64,000 bases of DNA from Paraburkholderia agricolaris (GTDB lineage: Bacteria; Pseudomonadota; Gammaproteobacteria; Burkholderiales; Burkholderiaceae), in the NCBI RefSeq assembly GCF_009455635.1, contig NZ_QPER01000001.1, positions 3,472,001 through 3,536,000 on the forward strand. Reading direction: 5' to 3'. The translations under genes and the position numbers were made by a program. Shown here one piece after another: positions 9,266 through 18,468 of this stretch (within the stretch, counting starts at the first letter, position 1; every line of letters begins with the position of its first letter). Below the pieces are notes generated by a model. That model had not been told where the DNA came from. It saw nothing but the letters and a program-made list of their open reading frames with translations, and did not search any database.

Positions 9266-9691
9266 ATGCCTAACCTCAAACTCATCGACACCTCCCGCCC
9301 CAAAGGCGGCGAGACCGAAAAAATCACCATCAACCTCGGCCCAGTGGACCTGGGCCAGATCGACTTGCTCGTCGAAGAGGGTTTTTACTCGAACCGTACC
9401 GACCTGATCCGCACGGCGATCCGCAACCAGCTCGCCGTGCACGCGCAGGTCGTCACGGAAACAGTGACCCGGCGCGCGCTAGTGCTCGGCTTGCAACACT
9501 TCTCGAAGCAGGACCTGGAAGCCGCACGAGCCGCAAACGAACGACTGGACATTCACGTGCTCGGCCTCGCCAGTATCGCCGCGGATGTGTCGCCGGAACT
9601 TGCGACGGCCACGATCGCATCGGTGGTGGTGCTCGGCGCATTTCACGCGTCGCCCGCAGTCAAGGCGGCGCTCGCCGGCCGCATCGGGTAG
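9266..9691 (+). CDS. Ribbon-helix-helix (CopG-type) transcriptional regulator
   Basis: The 141-residue protein begins with a beta strand and two helices typical of ribbon-helix-helix DNA-binding proteins: EKITINLGPVDLGQIDLLVEEG, then YSNRTDLIRTAIRNQL near residues 20-62. The C-terminal half, rich in alanine, is of unknown role. ATG 9266 was chosen because a purine-rich stretch precedes it and the RHH strand follows at normal distance; an in-frame start at 9215 lies within the operator-like repeats. It precedes an esterase gene of the PHB-depolymerase type in the same direction, suggesting control of that gene. Confidence 0.82.
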   Translation: MPNLKLIDTSRPKGGETEKITINLGPVDLGQIDLLVEEGFYSNRTDLIRTAIRNQLAVHAQVVTETVTRRALVLGLQHFSKQDLEAARAANERLDIHVLGLASIAADVSPELATATIASVVVLGAFHASPAVKAALAGRIG

Positions 9692-9791
9692 CCGCGCCTC
9701 GCACAGTTCGTTGCCAAATCATGCCGAAGCCGGGACGCGCATCGTCCGACCCGGCCACGCCCAAAGCAGGTCAACGTAGTCGTCTACGAAC

Positions 9792-10883
9792 ATGAAAATG
9801 AATGAAGATTTCCTGAAGTCGATGAAAGAAGCCTTCGACCTGCTGCGCACGAAGGGCCCGAAGGAAGCAACCGCCGCGGTTCAGCGCGCACTCGCAAAAG
9901 GCACGGCCGAAGGAGGTCATGCGCAAGCTCCGCACATGCCGCAGAGTGTCGACCAATGGAAGCAGGCGTGGCAGCAGGCGCCAACACCCACCGCGCCCCA
10001 CGCCCCCGCCGAACGCACTTTCGACGCCGACACACCGGGCACCTTCAGCACTCACACGTTCAGCAATGGCGCGGGCCAACGTCGATACAAGCTATACGTA
10101 CCGGCCGTCTACAACAACGAACCGTTGCCGCTCATCGTGATGCTGCACGGCTGCACACAAAACGCCGACGACTTCGCGGCCGGCACGCGCATGAACGAAA
10201 TGGCCGAGCGTCACGGCTTCATCGTCGTGTACCCGAATCAGTCGCAGGCGGCCAATCATTCGTCGTGCTGGAACTGGTTCAAGCCGGGTGATCAGCAGCG
10301 CGATCAGGGCGAGCCATCGTTAATCGCGGGCATCACACGTGAGGTAATCGCGCGCTATCGCGTCGATCCGGCACGCGTGTACGTGGCGGGTCTGTCTGCC
10401 GGCGGCGCAATGGCGGATGTCATGCTGAAGACCTCGCCCGACCTGTATGCGGCAGCCTGTGTGCATTCCGGCCTCGCCTACCGATGCGCGAAGGACCTGC
10501 CCTCCGCACTCGCCGCGATGAAAGGCGGCAACGCGCTTCGCAACCGCGCATGCGTCGAACCGCAGCGGCCACTCATCGTATTTCATGGCGACGCGGATAC
10601 GACCGTGCATCCGTCGAACGCCACTGCGCTCGTAGCGGCCTTCGACGCCGGCGTCACGACAGTCAGCACGCCCTCGCCTGCCGCGGGCACGGCGAGCGGC
10701 CTGCGCGGTTGCACGGTGCAGCGGCTGGTCGCAGCGAATGGCGTCGACGCGGAGTACTGGTCGATTCACGGCGCGGGCCATGCATGGGCAGGCGGCAGCC
10801 AGCGCGGCTCGTACACGGACCCGGCCGGTCCCGATGCCGCAGCCGAGATGCTGCGTTTCTTTTTCGCTCATCCGCTTGCATGA
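9792..10883 (+). CDS. PHB depolymerase-family esterase (LpqC type)
   Basis: This alpha/beta hydrolase of the extracellular PHB-depolymerase-like family acts on short-chain polyester or ester substrates. The 363 residues include LHGCTQNADDFAAGTRMNEMAE (oxyanion region, near residue 118), the nucleophile elbow GLSAGGAM (near residue 200), HGDADTTVHP with the catalytic aspartate, and GAGHAWAGGS with the histidine. No clear signal peptide is seen; the first ~75 residues are polar and alanine/proline-rich, so an intracellular role is plausible. Together with the downstream phasin it points to polyhydroxybutyrate metabolism, but the substrate is inferred. Confidence 0.85.
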   Translation: MKMNEDFLKSMKEAFDLLRTKGPKEATAAVQRALAKGTAEGGHAQAPHMPQSVDQWKQAWQQAPTPTAPHAPAERTFDADTPGTFSTHTFSNGAGQRRYKLYVPAVYNNEPLPLIVMLHGCTQNADDFAAGTRMNEMAERHGFIVVYPNQSQAANHSSCWNWFKPGDQQRDQGEPSLIAGITREVIARYRVDPARVYVAGLSAGGAMADVMLKTSPDLYAAACVHSGLAYRCAKDLPSALAAMKGGNALRNRACVEPQRPLIVFHGDADTTVHPSNATALVAAFDAGVTTVSTPSPAAGTASGLRGCTVQRLVAANGVDAEYWSIHGAGHAWAGGSQRGSYTDPAGPDAAAEMLRFFFAHPLA

Positions 10884-11076
10884 GACACAAACTGAGCGCC
10901 TTTCGACTGATGAATCATCTTGACGAAAACGCTGTACATCCTGCCGCAAAGGTATAGAGTGGCTCATGTTGCAGCGCAGCAAAACACTGCGCCGCGTCGA
11001 CCTGCCGTCTCGTGTGAGACCTGGCCTCCGAAATCCTTTGGGCGCCTGCCCCGGGTCACTTTGGAGATCACCCACT

Positions 11077-11577
11077 ATGAACAGCCCCGCGATCGAACAT
11101 AGCGCCGCCTTTGGCCAACGCACGTTCAACATCTTCACCGCTTTGCAACTCGACGGGCTGGCCTGTCTGCAAAAACTCGGCGAACTCAATCTCGCGGCGA
11201 TGAAAGCAACGGTCACCGAAGGCAGCCACGCATTGTCGGCCGGCCAATTCAACGCTGCGCCACTAGCCGGCGCATCCGATCTGCAACAGCAACTGGTTCA
11301 GCGCACCCTGTCGTACGCGCAACACGTCAAGGAAATCGACGCGCAATTCACCGCAGCGTTGACGAAGGCCGGCGAAGCACTGCGCGAAGAGTTTGGCGCC
11401 AGCGTGGCACAGTTCGGTTCGGGTTTCGGCCAGACCACGTCACTCAGCCCGGATAGCGCATTTAGCGCAATGCAATCTGTCATGGCCTCGATGATTCATT
11501 CCGGCAACGTGATACAGGACAGCATCAAGCGTGCATCGAGCACGGCGGTCACTGTCGCAGGCGACGCTGCACACTGA
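11077..11577 (+). CDS. Phasin family protein (PHB granule-associated)
   Basis: Phasins coat polyhydroxybutyrate granules in the cytoplasm. The 166-residue protein is largely helical and amphipathic and follows the phasin pattern: FNIFTALQLDGLACLQKLGELNLAAMKA, then LVQRTLSYAQHVKEID and a serine/alanine-rich C-terminus. ATG 11077 follows a good ribosome site (GGAGA, 6 bp). The in-frame upstream start at 10966 would add a basic stretch unlike the family. It is followed by a strong hairpin terminator. Confidence 0.83.
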   Translation: MNSPAIEHSAAFGQRTFNIFTALQLDGLACLQKLGELNLAAMKATVTEGSHALSAGQFNAAPLAGASDLQQQLVQRTLSYAQHVKEIDAQFTAALTKAGEALREEFGASVAQFGSGFGQTTSLSPDSAFSAMQSVMASMIHSGNVIQDSIKRASSTAVTVAGDAAH

Positions 11578-11620
11578 ATTCACTGAATTGCGCGTACGTA
11601 CGTAGTAACGCGACCCAACG

Positions 11621-11644
11621 AAAAGGGGCCAATCGGCCCCTTTT
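11621..11644. terminator. Bidirectional intrinsic terminator between the phasin and mscS genes
   Basis: A perfect 10-bp stem, AAAAGGGGCC (11621-11630) with GGCCCCTTTT (11635-11644), has a 4-nt loop. The A-run before it and T-run after it allow termination in both directions, fitting the convergent genes on either side. Confidence 0.85.
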
Positions 11645-11661
11645 CTATTATTTTCGCGCAG

Positions 11662-12471
11662 CTAGGCGGCTACCGGACAGCCGGCCTGTTCAAGCGCGGC
11701 CTGAGCATGATCGTGCAGGTCGTCGGTGGTGAGCGACACGTCCGGCGAACGCACCCAAGCGGCGATGCGAAGCGTTGCGCCGCCACGTTCGGGATAGTCC
11801 GCCACGGTGATAACCGGTGCAAGCGTCGTACCGCTCAAGACGCGCGGTTCGTCGGCAACCACTTTTTTCAACTCGCCGATCGCCGCATCCACATCCGTAC
11901 GCTGCGCGAGTCCGACTTCGACCTCGATGCGTTGCGTGCCGCCACTGCTGTAGTTGATCACCGGATTGCTCCAGATCTGGCTATTCGGCACGAACACCGC
12001 GTTGCCGTCACCGCGTTCAATGCGTGTCGTGAACAGGCCCACTTCGCGCACGATGCCCGCGGCGGCCCCGCTTCCCTCGATCACGTCACCGACGCGAAAC
12101 GGACGCAACATCAGCAGCATCATGCCGGCGGCAATATTCTGCAGCGTACCTTGCAAAGCGAGGCCGATTGCGAGACCGGCCGCGCCGAGCACCGCCAGCA
12201 CACTCGCCGTGGCAATGCCGACCTCACTAAGGGCCGCGACGAAAACAAGCACGCGCACCGCCCAGGTGCCCATTGCGGCCAGCATCGGTGCGAGGGTCGG
12301 ATCCGCACGCGTGCGGGCGAGCGCTCTCGCGAACACCGCGCCTACGCGGTTCGATAACCACCAGCCGACAATCAGAATCAGCGCGGCCAGTACGATCTGA
12401 AGGACGTCGTGCGTCAATGTGACAAGCAGCGACGGCTGAAAATGCCAAATACGGGTAAGGAGATCGTTCAT
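11662..12471 (-). CDS. Small-conductance mechanosensitive channel, MscS family
   Basis: This inner-membrane channel releases solutes on osmotic downshock. The 269 residues show an N-terminal membrane segment (VLQIVLAALILIVGWWLSN) and two further ones. The third includes the pore helix pattern GAAGLAIGLALQGTLQNIAAGMMLL near residue 95-120, followed by the beta domain RPFRVGDVIEGSG and the C-terminal alpha/beta cage. It is slightly shorter than E. coli MscS (286). The start at 12471 (MNDLLTRI) was preferred to an in-frame start at 12546, which would add a polar leader before the membrane domain. Confidence 0.9.
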   Translation of the reverse strand: MNDLLTRIWHFQPSLLVTLTHDVLQIVLAALILIVGWWLSNRVGAVFARALARTRADPTLAPMLAAMGTWAVRVLVFVAALSEVGIATASVLAVLGAAGLAIGLALQGTLQNIAAGMMLLMLRPFRVGDVIEGSGAAAGIVREVGLFTTRIERGDGNAVFVPNSQIWSNPVINYSSGGTQRIEVEVGLAQRTDVDAAIGELKKVVADEPRVLSGTTLAPVITVADYPERGGATLRIAAWVRSPDVSLTTDDLHDHAQAALEQAGCPVAA

Positions 12472-12606
12472 CGTTTGCCTGCCTTCCGTTGCGTATATGT
12501 TCTCTTGACGCAAGGAAGCAGGATACGTTCCCACGGTTTTCACCACGGCAAGCGAGGCACATGGTTTGCTAAAACCAGAGTCAGGCGCCCTCTTCCGACT
12601 GCGGCG

Positions 12607-14316
12607 TCACGTGGTGCCCAACGGCTTCAGCAAATTACGCAACGCCGCAATAGTGATGGGCCGCGAAAACCAGAAGCCTTGCGCTTCGTCGCAGCCTAGT
12701 GCTTCCAGTTGCATGGCCTGCTCGGCTGTTTCCACGCCCTCGGCCGTCACCCGCAGCTTCAATGCGTGCGCCATAGCAATAATCGCGCCGACCAGCGCCG
12801 CGCATTGCGGATCGGTACTCATGCGCATCACAAACGAGCGATCGATTTTCAGCCGATTCAGCGGAAAACGCGTAAGGTAGGCGAGACTCGAATAGCCGGT
12901 GCCGAAGTCGTCTACCGCAACTTCAACGCCCAATTCTCGCAACGCATGCAGTGTCTGCAGAGCCTGCTCTGTGTCGCCGAGCAGCACGCCTTCGGTGATC
13001 TCCACTTCGAGATATGAAGGGTCGAGTGCGGCGTCTTCGAGCGCTCCGCGAATCGTCTCGAACAGATTGTGCCGCTGGAATTGCTGCGGCGACACGTTCA
13101 CCGCGACCCGTGGCAACGTGCCGGTAAGCCGCAGCAATTTGCCGGCATCGCGGCACGCGGTACGGATCACCCACTCGCCGATCTGCTCGATCAGCCCCGC
13201 CTCCTCCGCCACCGGCACGAATTCGACCGGGCTGATCAAGCCACGCTGCGGATGATTCCAGCGCAGCAGCGTCTCCACTTGCGCGATGCGTCCGTTGGCG
13301 AGCGTCACCTGCGGTTGATACACGAGATGCAGTTGCTGACGTTCGAGCGCTTCGCGCAGCATTCCCTCAAGTTCGAAACGGCGCGCCGCCTGGCCTTCGA
13401 GCGCGGTGGAAAAACGCCGCACCGCATTGCCGCTGATCGCCGAAGCCGCCGACAACGCCACGCCCGCGCGGCGCATCAGCGTCGGCGCATCGGCACCGTC
13501 GGCGGGATAGGCAACGATGCCGATACTCGCCGTGATATTCAGCGCGGTGCCCGCGTAGTCGATCGATTCGGCGATGCGGCCCAGCGCTTCGGCCGCGAAA
13601 GCATCGGCCGCCGCGCCGGTTTCGTTGATCAGCAGCGCGAATTGTGTGCCGCCAATCGAGGCGATCGTACCGTCGTTGGGAAAGAGACCGCGCAGCCGCT
13701 CGCCGACGATCTGCAGCACCAGTTCGGCCGCATGCAAACCAAGTGCGTCGCGCAGCTTGCGCAAATGATCGAGCTCGGCGATCAGCACGGTAAAGCCGCT
13801 GCCGCTGCGCTGACAGCGCGCGATCGTGAGTTCGAGGCGTTCGGTGAAAAGCGTCTGATTCGGCAGCCGGGTCACACCGTCATGGTGCGCGACGTACCAC
13901 AGGCGCGCCTCGGACTGCGCGTAACGCGTCATGTCGATCGCAATGCCGACATAGCGAGCAGGTCCCGTCACTACCCCAGCGGAATGCGCCGGCCCGGCGA
14001 CGAGCGGCGCCAGTGCGAACACCACGCGAATGGGGTTGCCGTTGCGCCGCACGTAGGTCCATTCGCCTTCATAGCGCGAACCTACCGCGGACAGCGGCGG
14101 CAATTCGGAGCGCCGCTTCGCAAGTTCGGCCGGGTCGTGCAAGGACTCAAAAGTGCGCCGGCCGATCAATTCTTCGGCGGTAAAACCGGTCAACTTTTCG
14201 AAAGCGGCGTTGACCGAGTCGAACGTGCCGTCGGCCGTGCAGATGAACATGCCGTATGGCGCCGCAGCAAGCGCGGCATCGGGCATGCGCGCGTCGGCGT
14301 AGTAGGGGTCTTGCAT
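12607..14316 (-). CDS. PAS-GGDEF-EAL protein, probable cyclic-di-GMP phosphodiesterase
   Basis: The 569-residue signalling protein has an N-terminal PAS sensor (residues ~10-135), a GGDEF domain (~150-300) and an EAL domain (~315-565). The GGDEF active-site motif reads SIGGTQFALL, so it has lost the acidic residues needed for synthesis. The EAL domain keeps the substrate and metal residues in VETLLRWNHP, AVNVSPQQF, EITEGVLL, VDDFGTGYSSL, LKIDRSFV and AEGVETAEQ, so hydrolysis of cyclic-di-GMP is expected. No membrane segment is seen. The input sensed by the PAS domain is unknown. Confidence 0.92.
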   Translation of the reverse strand: MQDPYYADARMPDAALAAAPYGMFICTADGTFDSVNAAFEKLTGFTAEELIGRRTFESLHDPAELAKRRSELPPLSAVGSRYEGEWTYVRRNGNPIRVVFALAPLVAGPAHSAGVVTGPARYVGIAIDMTRYAQSEARLWYVAHHDGVTRLPNQTLFTERLELTIARCQRSGSGFTVLIAELDHLRKLRDALGLHAAELVLQIVGERLRGLFPNDGTIASIGGTQFALLINETGAAADAFAAEALGRIAESIDYAGTALNITASIGIVAYPADGADAPTLMRRAGVALSAASAISGNAVRRFSTALEGQAARRFELEGMLREALERQQLHLVYQPQVTLANGRIAQVETLLRWNHPQRGLISPVEFVPVAEEAGLIEQIGEWVIRTACRDAGKLLRLTGTLPRVAVNVSPQQFQRHNLFETIRGALEDAALDPSYLEVEITEGVLLGDTEQALQTLHALRELGVEVAVDDFGTGYSSLAYLTRFPLNRLKIDRSFVMRMSTDPQCAALVGAIIAMAHALKLRVTAEGVETAEQAMQLEALGCDEAQGFWFSRPITIAALRNLLKPLGTT

Positions 14317-14635
14317 CGCGCCGGCCTTTGAATTTCCTGAATATTGAAAGCGAGTGAGCGTTTTTCTTGATGCTTACGGCGCAGCCGGCAAAGCCGGCGA
14401 ATTCGGTCCAATCCGCCGGGTAATCGTCACCATGATAGCGGCTTTCCTGGCCGGAACCGTCACGCCAGCCACGCATTCCCGGCGGCAATCGTTTCCCTTG
14501 GTGTATTCCCCAACCCCGGCGCCAGCACGCGCGTTATCGCACACATCATAAAGCGTTCGCTATTGCCGGGATACTCCACACCTCATGACTCAACGCACAT
14601 CGGCCTTCGACACGTTAGCACCGGGCTTCGACGGA

Positions 14636-14664
14636 TTGACGACCGTTATATCCGCCGATATATT
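14636..14664 (+). promoter_or_regulatory. Sigma-70 promoter for the LysR-family gene
   Basis: A TTGACG -35 element (14636-14641) and a TATATT -10 element (14659-14664) have the ideal 17-bp spacing. They lie 72 bp before the LysR start in the 420-bp gap between divergent genes. The rest of that gap shows no further gene. Confidence 0.65.
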
Positions 14665-14736
14665 TTGCTCGCGATCCTTCAATAGAAAACCGCCGCCCCA
14701 CTGCATGGATCCGCACGAAACAGAGTCCCACTTCTC

Positions 14737-15657
14737 ATGTCCAAGGAAATCATCGATTCGCACCTTCTCAAGGTGCTGCACACGCTTCTAACCGAATCGA
14801 GCGTGTCGCGCACGGCAAGCTTGCTCGGACAATCGCAGCCGACCATCAGCGTGGCGCTGCGCAAACTGCGTGACATGACCGGCGATCCGCTGCTGGTGCG
14901 CAGCGGCAGCCGGATGGTTCTCACCGCGCACGCACTCACGCTAATCGAACCCGCTGCGCAAGCGCTGAACAGTATCGCGGCCATTCTGCATCCCACCACG
15001 TCGTTCAATCCGGCCACCACCAGCCAGACCTTTCGGATCGGCTCGCCGGATTATCTCGACGCATTCTTCGTCCCCGCCGTGGTCGATGCGTTTCATCGCG
15101 AAGCGCCCAGTGCGAAGCTCGAATTCCGACACCTGATGATGGTGGACGGCGGTTACGAACATGGTCTTGAAAGCGGCTTTCTCGATCTGGTGATCGGCAA
15201 CTGGCGCACGCCGCCGGAGCATCTGCATCTGCAACCGCTGTGCAAGGACGAACTGGTGTGCCTGATGCGCAACGGCCACCCGATCAAGCCGGGACGGCTG
15301 AGCAAGCCTGTCTACGAAGAAGCGGAGCACCTGGCCGTGATGACCTACAACACGACGTCGTGGGGCACCGTCGATGTCGAACTCGCCCGCAACGGCCTGT
15401 CGCGCACAGTAACCACGACGCTGCCCTACTTCGGCATGGCTCCTTATGTATTGGCGCGCTCCAATCTGCTGTTCACCACCACCCGCGCGCTTGCCACGCA
15501 CTACACCAAATTGCTGCCGCTGCGCATCGAACCGATTCCCGGTGAGCCGCAAGCGCTGACCTACTATCAACTGTGGCACGACCGCACACATCGCAGTGTC
15601 GCGGCGATCTGGCTGCGCAGGTTGATCGCCAACGTCGCCAAAGATCTGGCTTCCTAA
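14737..15657 (+). CDS. LysR-family transcriptional regulator
   Basis: The 306-residue protein has an N-terminal winged helix-turn-helix (LLKVLHTLLTESSVSRTASLLGQSQPTISVALRKLRDMTGDPLLVR, read in parts near residues 8-55) and a C-terminal periplasmic-binding-like effector domain. The DNA-binding pattern and the FRIGSPDYLDAFFVPAVVDAF segment resemble the NodD/NahR-type branch that controls aromatic catabolism. It converges on the rubredoxin reductase/rubredoxin/Rieske oxygenase group and is the likely regulator of that group. The effector is unknown. Confidence 0.9.
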   Translation: MSKEIIDSHLLKVLHTLLTESSVSRTASLLGQSQPTISVALRKLRDMTGDPLLVRSGSRMVLTAHALTLIEPAAQALNSIAAILHPTTSFNPATTSQTFRIGSPDYLDAFFVPAVVDAFHREAPSAKLEFRHLMMVDGGYEHGLESGFLDLVIGNWRTPPEHLHLQPLCKDELVCLMRNGHPIKPGRLSKPVYEEAEHLAVMTYNTTSWGTVDVELARNGLSRTVTTTLPYFGMAPYVLARSNLLFTTTRALATHYTKLLPLRIEPIPGEPQALTYYQLWHDRTHRSVAAIWLRRLIANVAKDLAS

Positions 15658-15713
15658 GTATCTGGCAGCAGCAGGTACGTCCTTAAGGCAACTCTCCCGG
15701 GCAATTCGCAGAT

Positions 15714-15745
15714 AAAAAAAACGCCGCAAGCAAAAGCTTGCGGCG
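15714..15745 (-). terminator. Intrinsic terminator for the rubredoxin reductase operon
   Basis: A perfect 10-bp stem, CGCCGCAAGC (15722-15731) with GCTTGCGGCG (15736-15745), has an AAAA loop. Read leftward it is followed by an 8-nt U-run (15721-15714). It lies between the LysR stop and the reductase stop and works for the minus-strand operon. Confidence 0.85.
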
Positions 15746-15839
15746 CGAATGCGATCATCGGATGTGTTGCAGGTGACAGGCCCTTTAAAACACCGAGCGA
15801 TCACAAAGTGAGGTCGGTCAGACGGAAGATTGTTATGGG

Positions 15840-17030
15840 TCAGCTAGCCGCCAATGGCCCCTCGGTCATGGCCTTGAGCAACGCGGCCTTGCCTTCGATC
15901 GCCGTGCCCAGCAAGGCGAAGCCCAACGGCCGCTCGGTGGCGGCGTGCCGGCACACGGCGCGCGCGGCGTGTTTCGCGGCATCGCCGGCGGTTTCGATCG
16001 ACCACGCGCCCTCGCTTTCCGGCGTCACGACGACGGCGGGACTCGCCGGCGTCTTCACGGTAATCGGCATCACCGGAAACGCGACGCGTGTCAGCTGCCC
16101 GGCCAGGGTGCGTGCAAGCGCGCGGGCGGCGTGCATGATCGGCAAGACATAAGGCTGCACCTTGCCGTCGATCGCGGCGCAGTCGCCGAGTGCGTAGATA
16201 TCCGGCGCACTGGTTCGGCACCATGCATCGGTTCGAATACCCTGATCGATTTCAAGACCCGCCGCGGCGGCAAGCGCCGTGCGCGGCGCAAGGCCGACCG
16301 CCGACACGACCAGATCCGCGTCGATCGGCTCGCCTTCGGCGAACCTCAGGCGATAGCCGTCCGACAAGCGGTCGATACGATCCACACTGCGACCGGCATG
16401 AAAACGGATGCCGCCGTCGTCCAACGCGCGAGCGAAAATCTCACCCACGTCTCGCGGCAGCAGGCGAGCCAGCGGTGTCGATGCAGGATCGATCAGACTG
16501 ACCGCATAACCGGCAGCCGCCAGATCGTTGGCGAACTCGCAGCCGATCAGACCCGCGCCCAGAATCGCCACTGAGCGGCACCGCGTGAGCGCCAACCTGA
16601 AGCGCGTGTAATCGCCGAGATCATTGATCGACATCACGTCGGCCGCGCCGTCGCCCGCTATTTTCAGGCGACGGGGGTCCGCGCCCGTGGCCAGCACCAG
16701 CTTGCTGTAGCCAAGCAACGCGTTATCGACAATCAGCGTGTGCTCCGCCGGCAAAATGCGCTCGACATGCTGATGCACGCGAATCCACGCGCCCAGTTGC
16801 GCGGCCATCGCGATGGCGTCGAAGCTTGCCAGCGTTTGCGGCTCTTTCTTCATCGCCAGTGCATTCGACAACATCGGCTTCGAATAGAAACTGCCGTCGT
16901 CGCGGCTGATCATCACGATCGGCACCGTGCTATCGAGCTTGCGCAATTCGCGCGCGACCGTATAGCCCGCCATGCCGGTGCCGACGATCACCACCGGCTG
17001 TCCCCTGTCCTCGTGCTGGGCGGCCGTCAT
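15840..17030 (-). CDS. FAD-dependent rubredoxin-NAD(+) reductase-like oxidoreductase
   Basis: The protein is a 396-residue pyridine-nucleotide-disulfide-type flavoprotein. It has an FAD loop [17 protein letters not shown] near residue 13, a NAD(P)H loop [18 protein letters not shown] near residue 150, and the second FAD motif [11 protein letters not shown] near residue 280. The C-terminal ~100 residues form the extra domain typical of rubredoxin reductases. The reaction would pass electrons from NADH to the rubredoxin encoded immediately upstream; the two genes overlap by 4 bp (ATGA), which strongly supports that pairing. The final acceptor is probably the neighbouring Rieske oxygenase, which is inference. 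Confidence 0.88.
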   Translation of the reverse strand: MTAAQHEDRGQPVVIVGTGMAGYTVARELRKLDSTVPIVMISRDDGSFYSKPMLSNALAMKKEPQTLASFDAIAMAAQLGAWIRVHQHVERILPAEHTLIVDNALLGYSKLVLATGADPRRLKIAGDGAADVMSINDLGDYTRFRLALTRCRSVAILGAGLIGCEFANDLAAAGYAVSLIDPASTPLARLLPRDVGEIFARALDDGGIRFHAGRSVDRIDRLSDGYRLRFAEGEPIDADLVVSAVGLAPRTALAAAAGLEIDQGIRTDAWCRTSAPDIYALGDCAAIDGKVQPYVLPIMHAARALARTLAGQLTRVAFPVMPITVKTPASPAVVVTPESEGAWSIETAGDAAKHAARAVCRHAATERPLGFALLGTAIEGKAALLKAMTEGPLAAS

Positions 17031-17194
17031 GCGATCACCTGCATTTCAAAGTCGTGTTTGCCGGTCGCGCAGTCCGGGCACAACCAGTCGTCCGGCACGT
17101 CTTCCCAGCGCGTGCCCGGTGCAATACCCGCTTCCGGCAGACCCAGCGCTTCGTCATAGCGAAAGCCGCAGATCACGCATTCCCATACTTTCAT
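17027..17194 (-). CDS. Rubredoxin
   Basis: This is a 55-residue one-iron electron carrier. It shows both cysteine knuckles, [10 protein letters not shown] near residue 6 and [12 protein letters not shown] near residue 39, plus the aromatic and glycine pattern [17 protein letters not shown]. The ATG at 17194 is preceded by a GGAGAG-type ribosome site, and the TGA overlaps the reductase start. It should shuttle electrons between the downstream-encoded flavoprotein reductase and an oxygenase or hydroxylase. Confidence 0.95.
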   Translation of the reverse strand: MKVWECVICGFRYDEALGLPEAGIAPGTRWEDVPDDWLCPDCATGKHDFEMQVIA

Positions 17195-17230
17195 GGCTTC
17201 TCTCCCGAATCACCCGTCACGCACCGCGAA

Positions 17231-18298
17231 CTAGCGCACATAGTTCTGACCGAGACCGATCTCGGCCAGCGCCCGACGGTAGGCACCCGATGAACGGTCA
17301 GCAAGAATCGGCGCTTCCGCCGCGCGGTCGATCGGCAAATCTTCCGGGCATTGCAGCTCGACAATCGCGCGATCTTCTTCGAACACCTGACGATTGAATG
17401 CGTAGACATCCTCGAGCGGCAAATCCTTATCGAAGTTGCGCACGATCGGCACGAACAGACGCGTCTTGCGCGCGGACACCGGGCTCGCGGCATTCAGGAT
17501 CGACAGACGGCCGTTTTCAGGGAAATGTACGGTCAGGCACGCAAAGAACGGCACATCCACGTCGAAGAAACGGCGCCACAGATAGCCCTCCGGCGCACGA
17601 TGCTGCATCGACTTCGGGAAGTTGCTGACCGTGCTCACGTACTCCGCGTGCATGCCGCGTTCGCGCCGCTCGACCGAGTACTGCGGCACCACCGGGTTGT
17701 GCCGGTCGGCGAAACTATCGTGATGAATCCACGCGAAATGCGCGACGTCGATAAAACCTTCGGTCTGGCGTCCCGCCGAGGCGTTGATATCGATCGAGGG
17801 CGGCAGGATCTGTTGGAAGTCGGGGTCGTCCCAGCTGGGAAACGCGGGCAAGGCTTCGGTGCCGCCGCCCAGCGAGACCCACACGAGACCGTAGGCTTCC
17901 TGCGTCGCATACGTGACGAGCTTCAGGCGATCGGGAATCGGGCCGTCCGTTTGCGACGGAATGTGCTTGCACTTGCCGTCGCTACCGTACGAGAGGCCGT
18001 GATACGGGCACACGATGTTGCCGTTGTCGACCCATCCCTGGCTGAGCGGCGCGCCGCGATGCGGACAGACGTCGCGTGCGCTCACCAGTTGGCCGTTCGA
18101 GCGGAACACGACCAGCGGCTCGTCGAGCAGCGTCACGCTGATGGGTTTGTCGGCCACCTCGGCGGCGAACGCCACCGGATGCCAGTAGCGGCTGAGAATT
18201 TCCCAGTCGCGGCTATCGAAGGTGCAATTGCGGGGTAAAGCGGGGGACCGTTGGAAGGTCAGCGGCGTAGTGGCAGCAACAGCGGTGGCGGAACTCAT
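17231..18298 (-). CDS. Rieske non-haem iron oxygenase, alpha-subunit type
   Basis: This is a cytoplasmic oxygenase of the aromatic ring-hydroxylating/demethylating family. The Rieske [2Fe-2S] ligands are CPHRG (near residue 78) and CPYHG (near residue 97). The mononuclear iron site DVAHFAWIHHD near residue 185 matches D-x2-H-x4-H. The 355 residues are typical of monooxygenase or O-demethylase members rather than two-subunit dioxygenases. ATG 18298 follows a GGAGA ribosome site; an upstream TTG at 18310 is less likely. It is 36 bp upstream of the rubredoxin gene, so that carrier may replace the usual ferredoxin reductase. The substrate is not recognisable. Confidence 0.88.
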   Translation of the reverse strand: MSSATAVAATTPLTFQRSPALPRNCTFDSRDWEILSRYWHPVAFAAEVADKPISVTLLDEPLVVFRSNGQLVSARDVCPHRGAPLSQGWVDNGNIVCPYHGLSYGSDGKCKHIPSQTDGPIPDRLKLVTYATQEAYGLVWVSLGGGTEALPAFPSWDDPDFQQILPPSIDINASAGRQTEGFIDVAHFAWIHHDSFADRHNPVVPQYSVERRERGMHAEYVSTVSNFPKSMQHRAPEGYLWRRFFDVDVPFFACLTVHFPENGRLSILNAASPVSARKTRLFVPIVRNFDKDLPLEDVYAFNRQVFEEDRAIVELQCPEDLPIDRAAEAPILADRSSGAYRRALAEIGLGQNYVR

Positions 18299-18409
18299 AC
18301 GTGTCTCCAAAACCTGTGGGGTTCGTCGCGCTCATGTGGTGTCCTGAGCGCGTGGAGAGAACGATAGCGGGATGAGGTCCGCCGACCCATCCCCTGAAGT
18401 GCATCTAGT

Positions 18410-18429
18410 CTATGTACGAAAATGCATAG
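18410..18429. promoter_or_regulatory. Candidate LysR-type operator upstream of the Rieske oxygenase gene
   Basis: CTATG (18410-18414) and CATAG (18425-18429) form an interrupted palindrome containing a T-N11-A core. It lies about 110 bp before the oxygenase start. LysR regulators bind such sites, and one is encoded at the end of this group. Symmetry is only 5 bp per arm. Confidence 0.35.
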
Positions 18430-18468
18430 GGTGCCGCCGCACCGCCGGATCCGCGCCCGCTGAAACGC

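Noticed and set aside
10920..10959. TTGACG followed by a TATAGA-like element before the phasin gene.
   Set aside because: The spacing is about 27 bp, too long for a sigma-70 promoter.
13069..14331. A 420-residue open frame antisense to the PAS-GGDEF-EAL gene.
   Set aside because: Its composition is a shadow of the EAL gene; no motif or ribosome site supports it.
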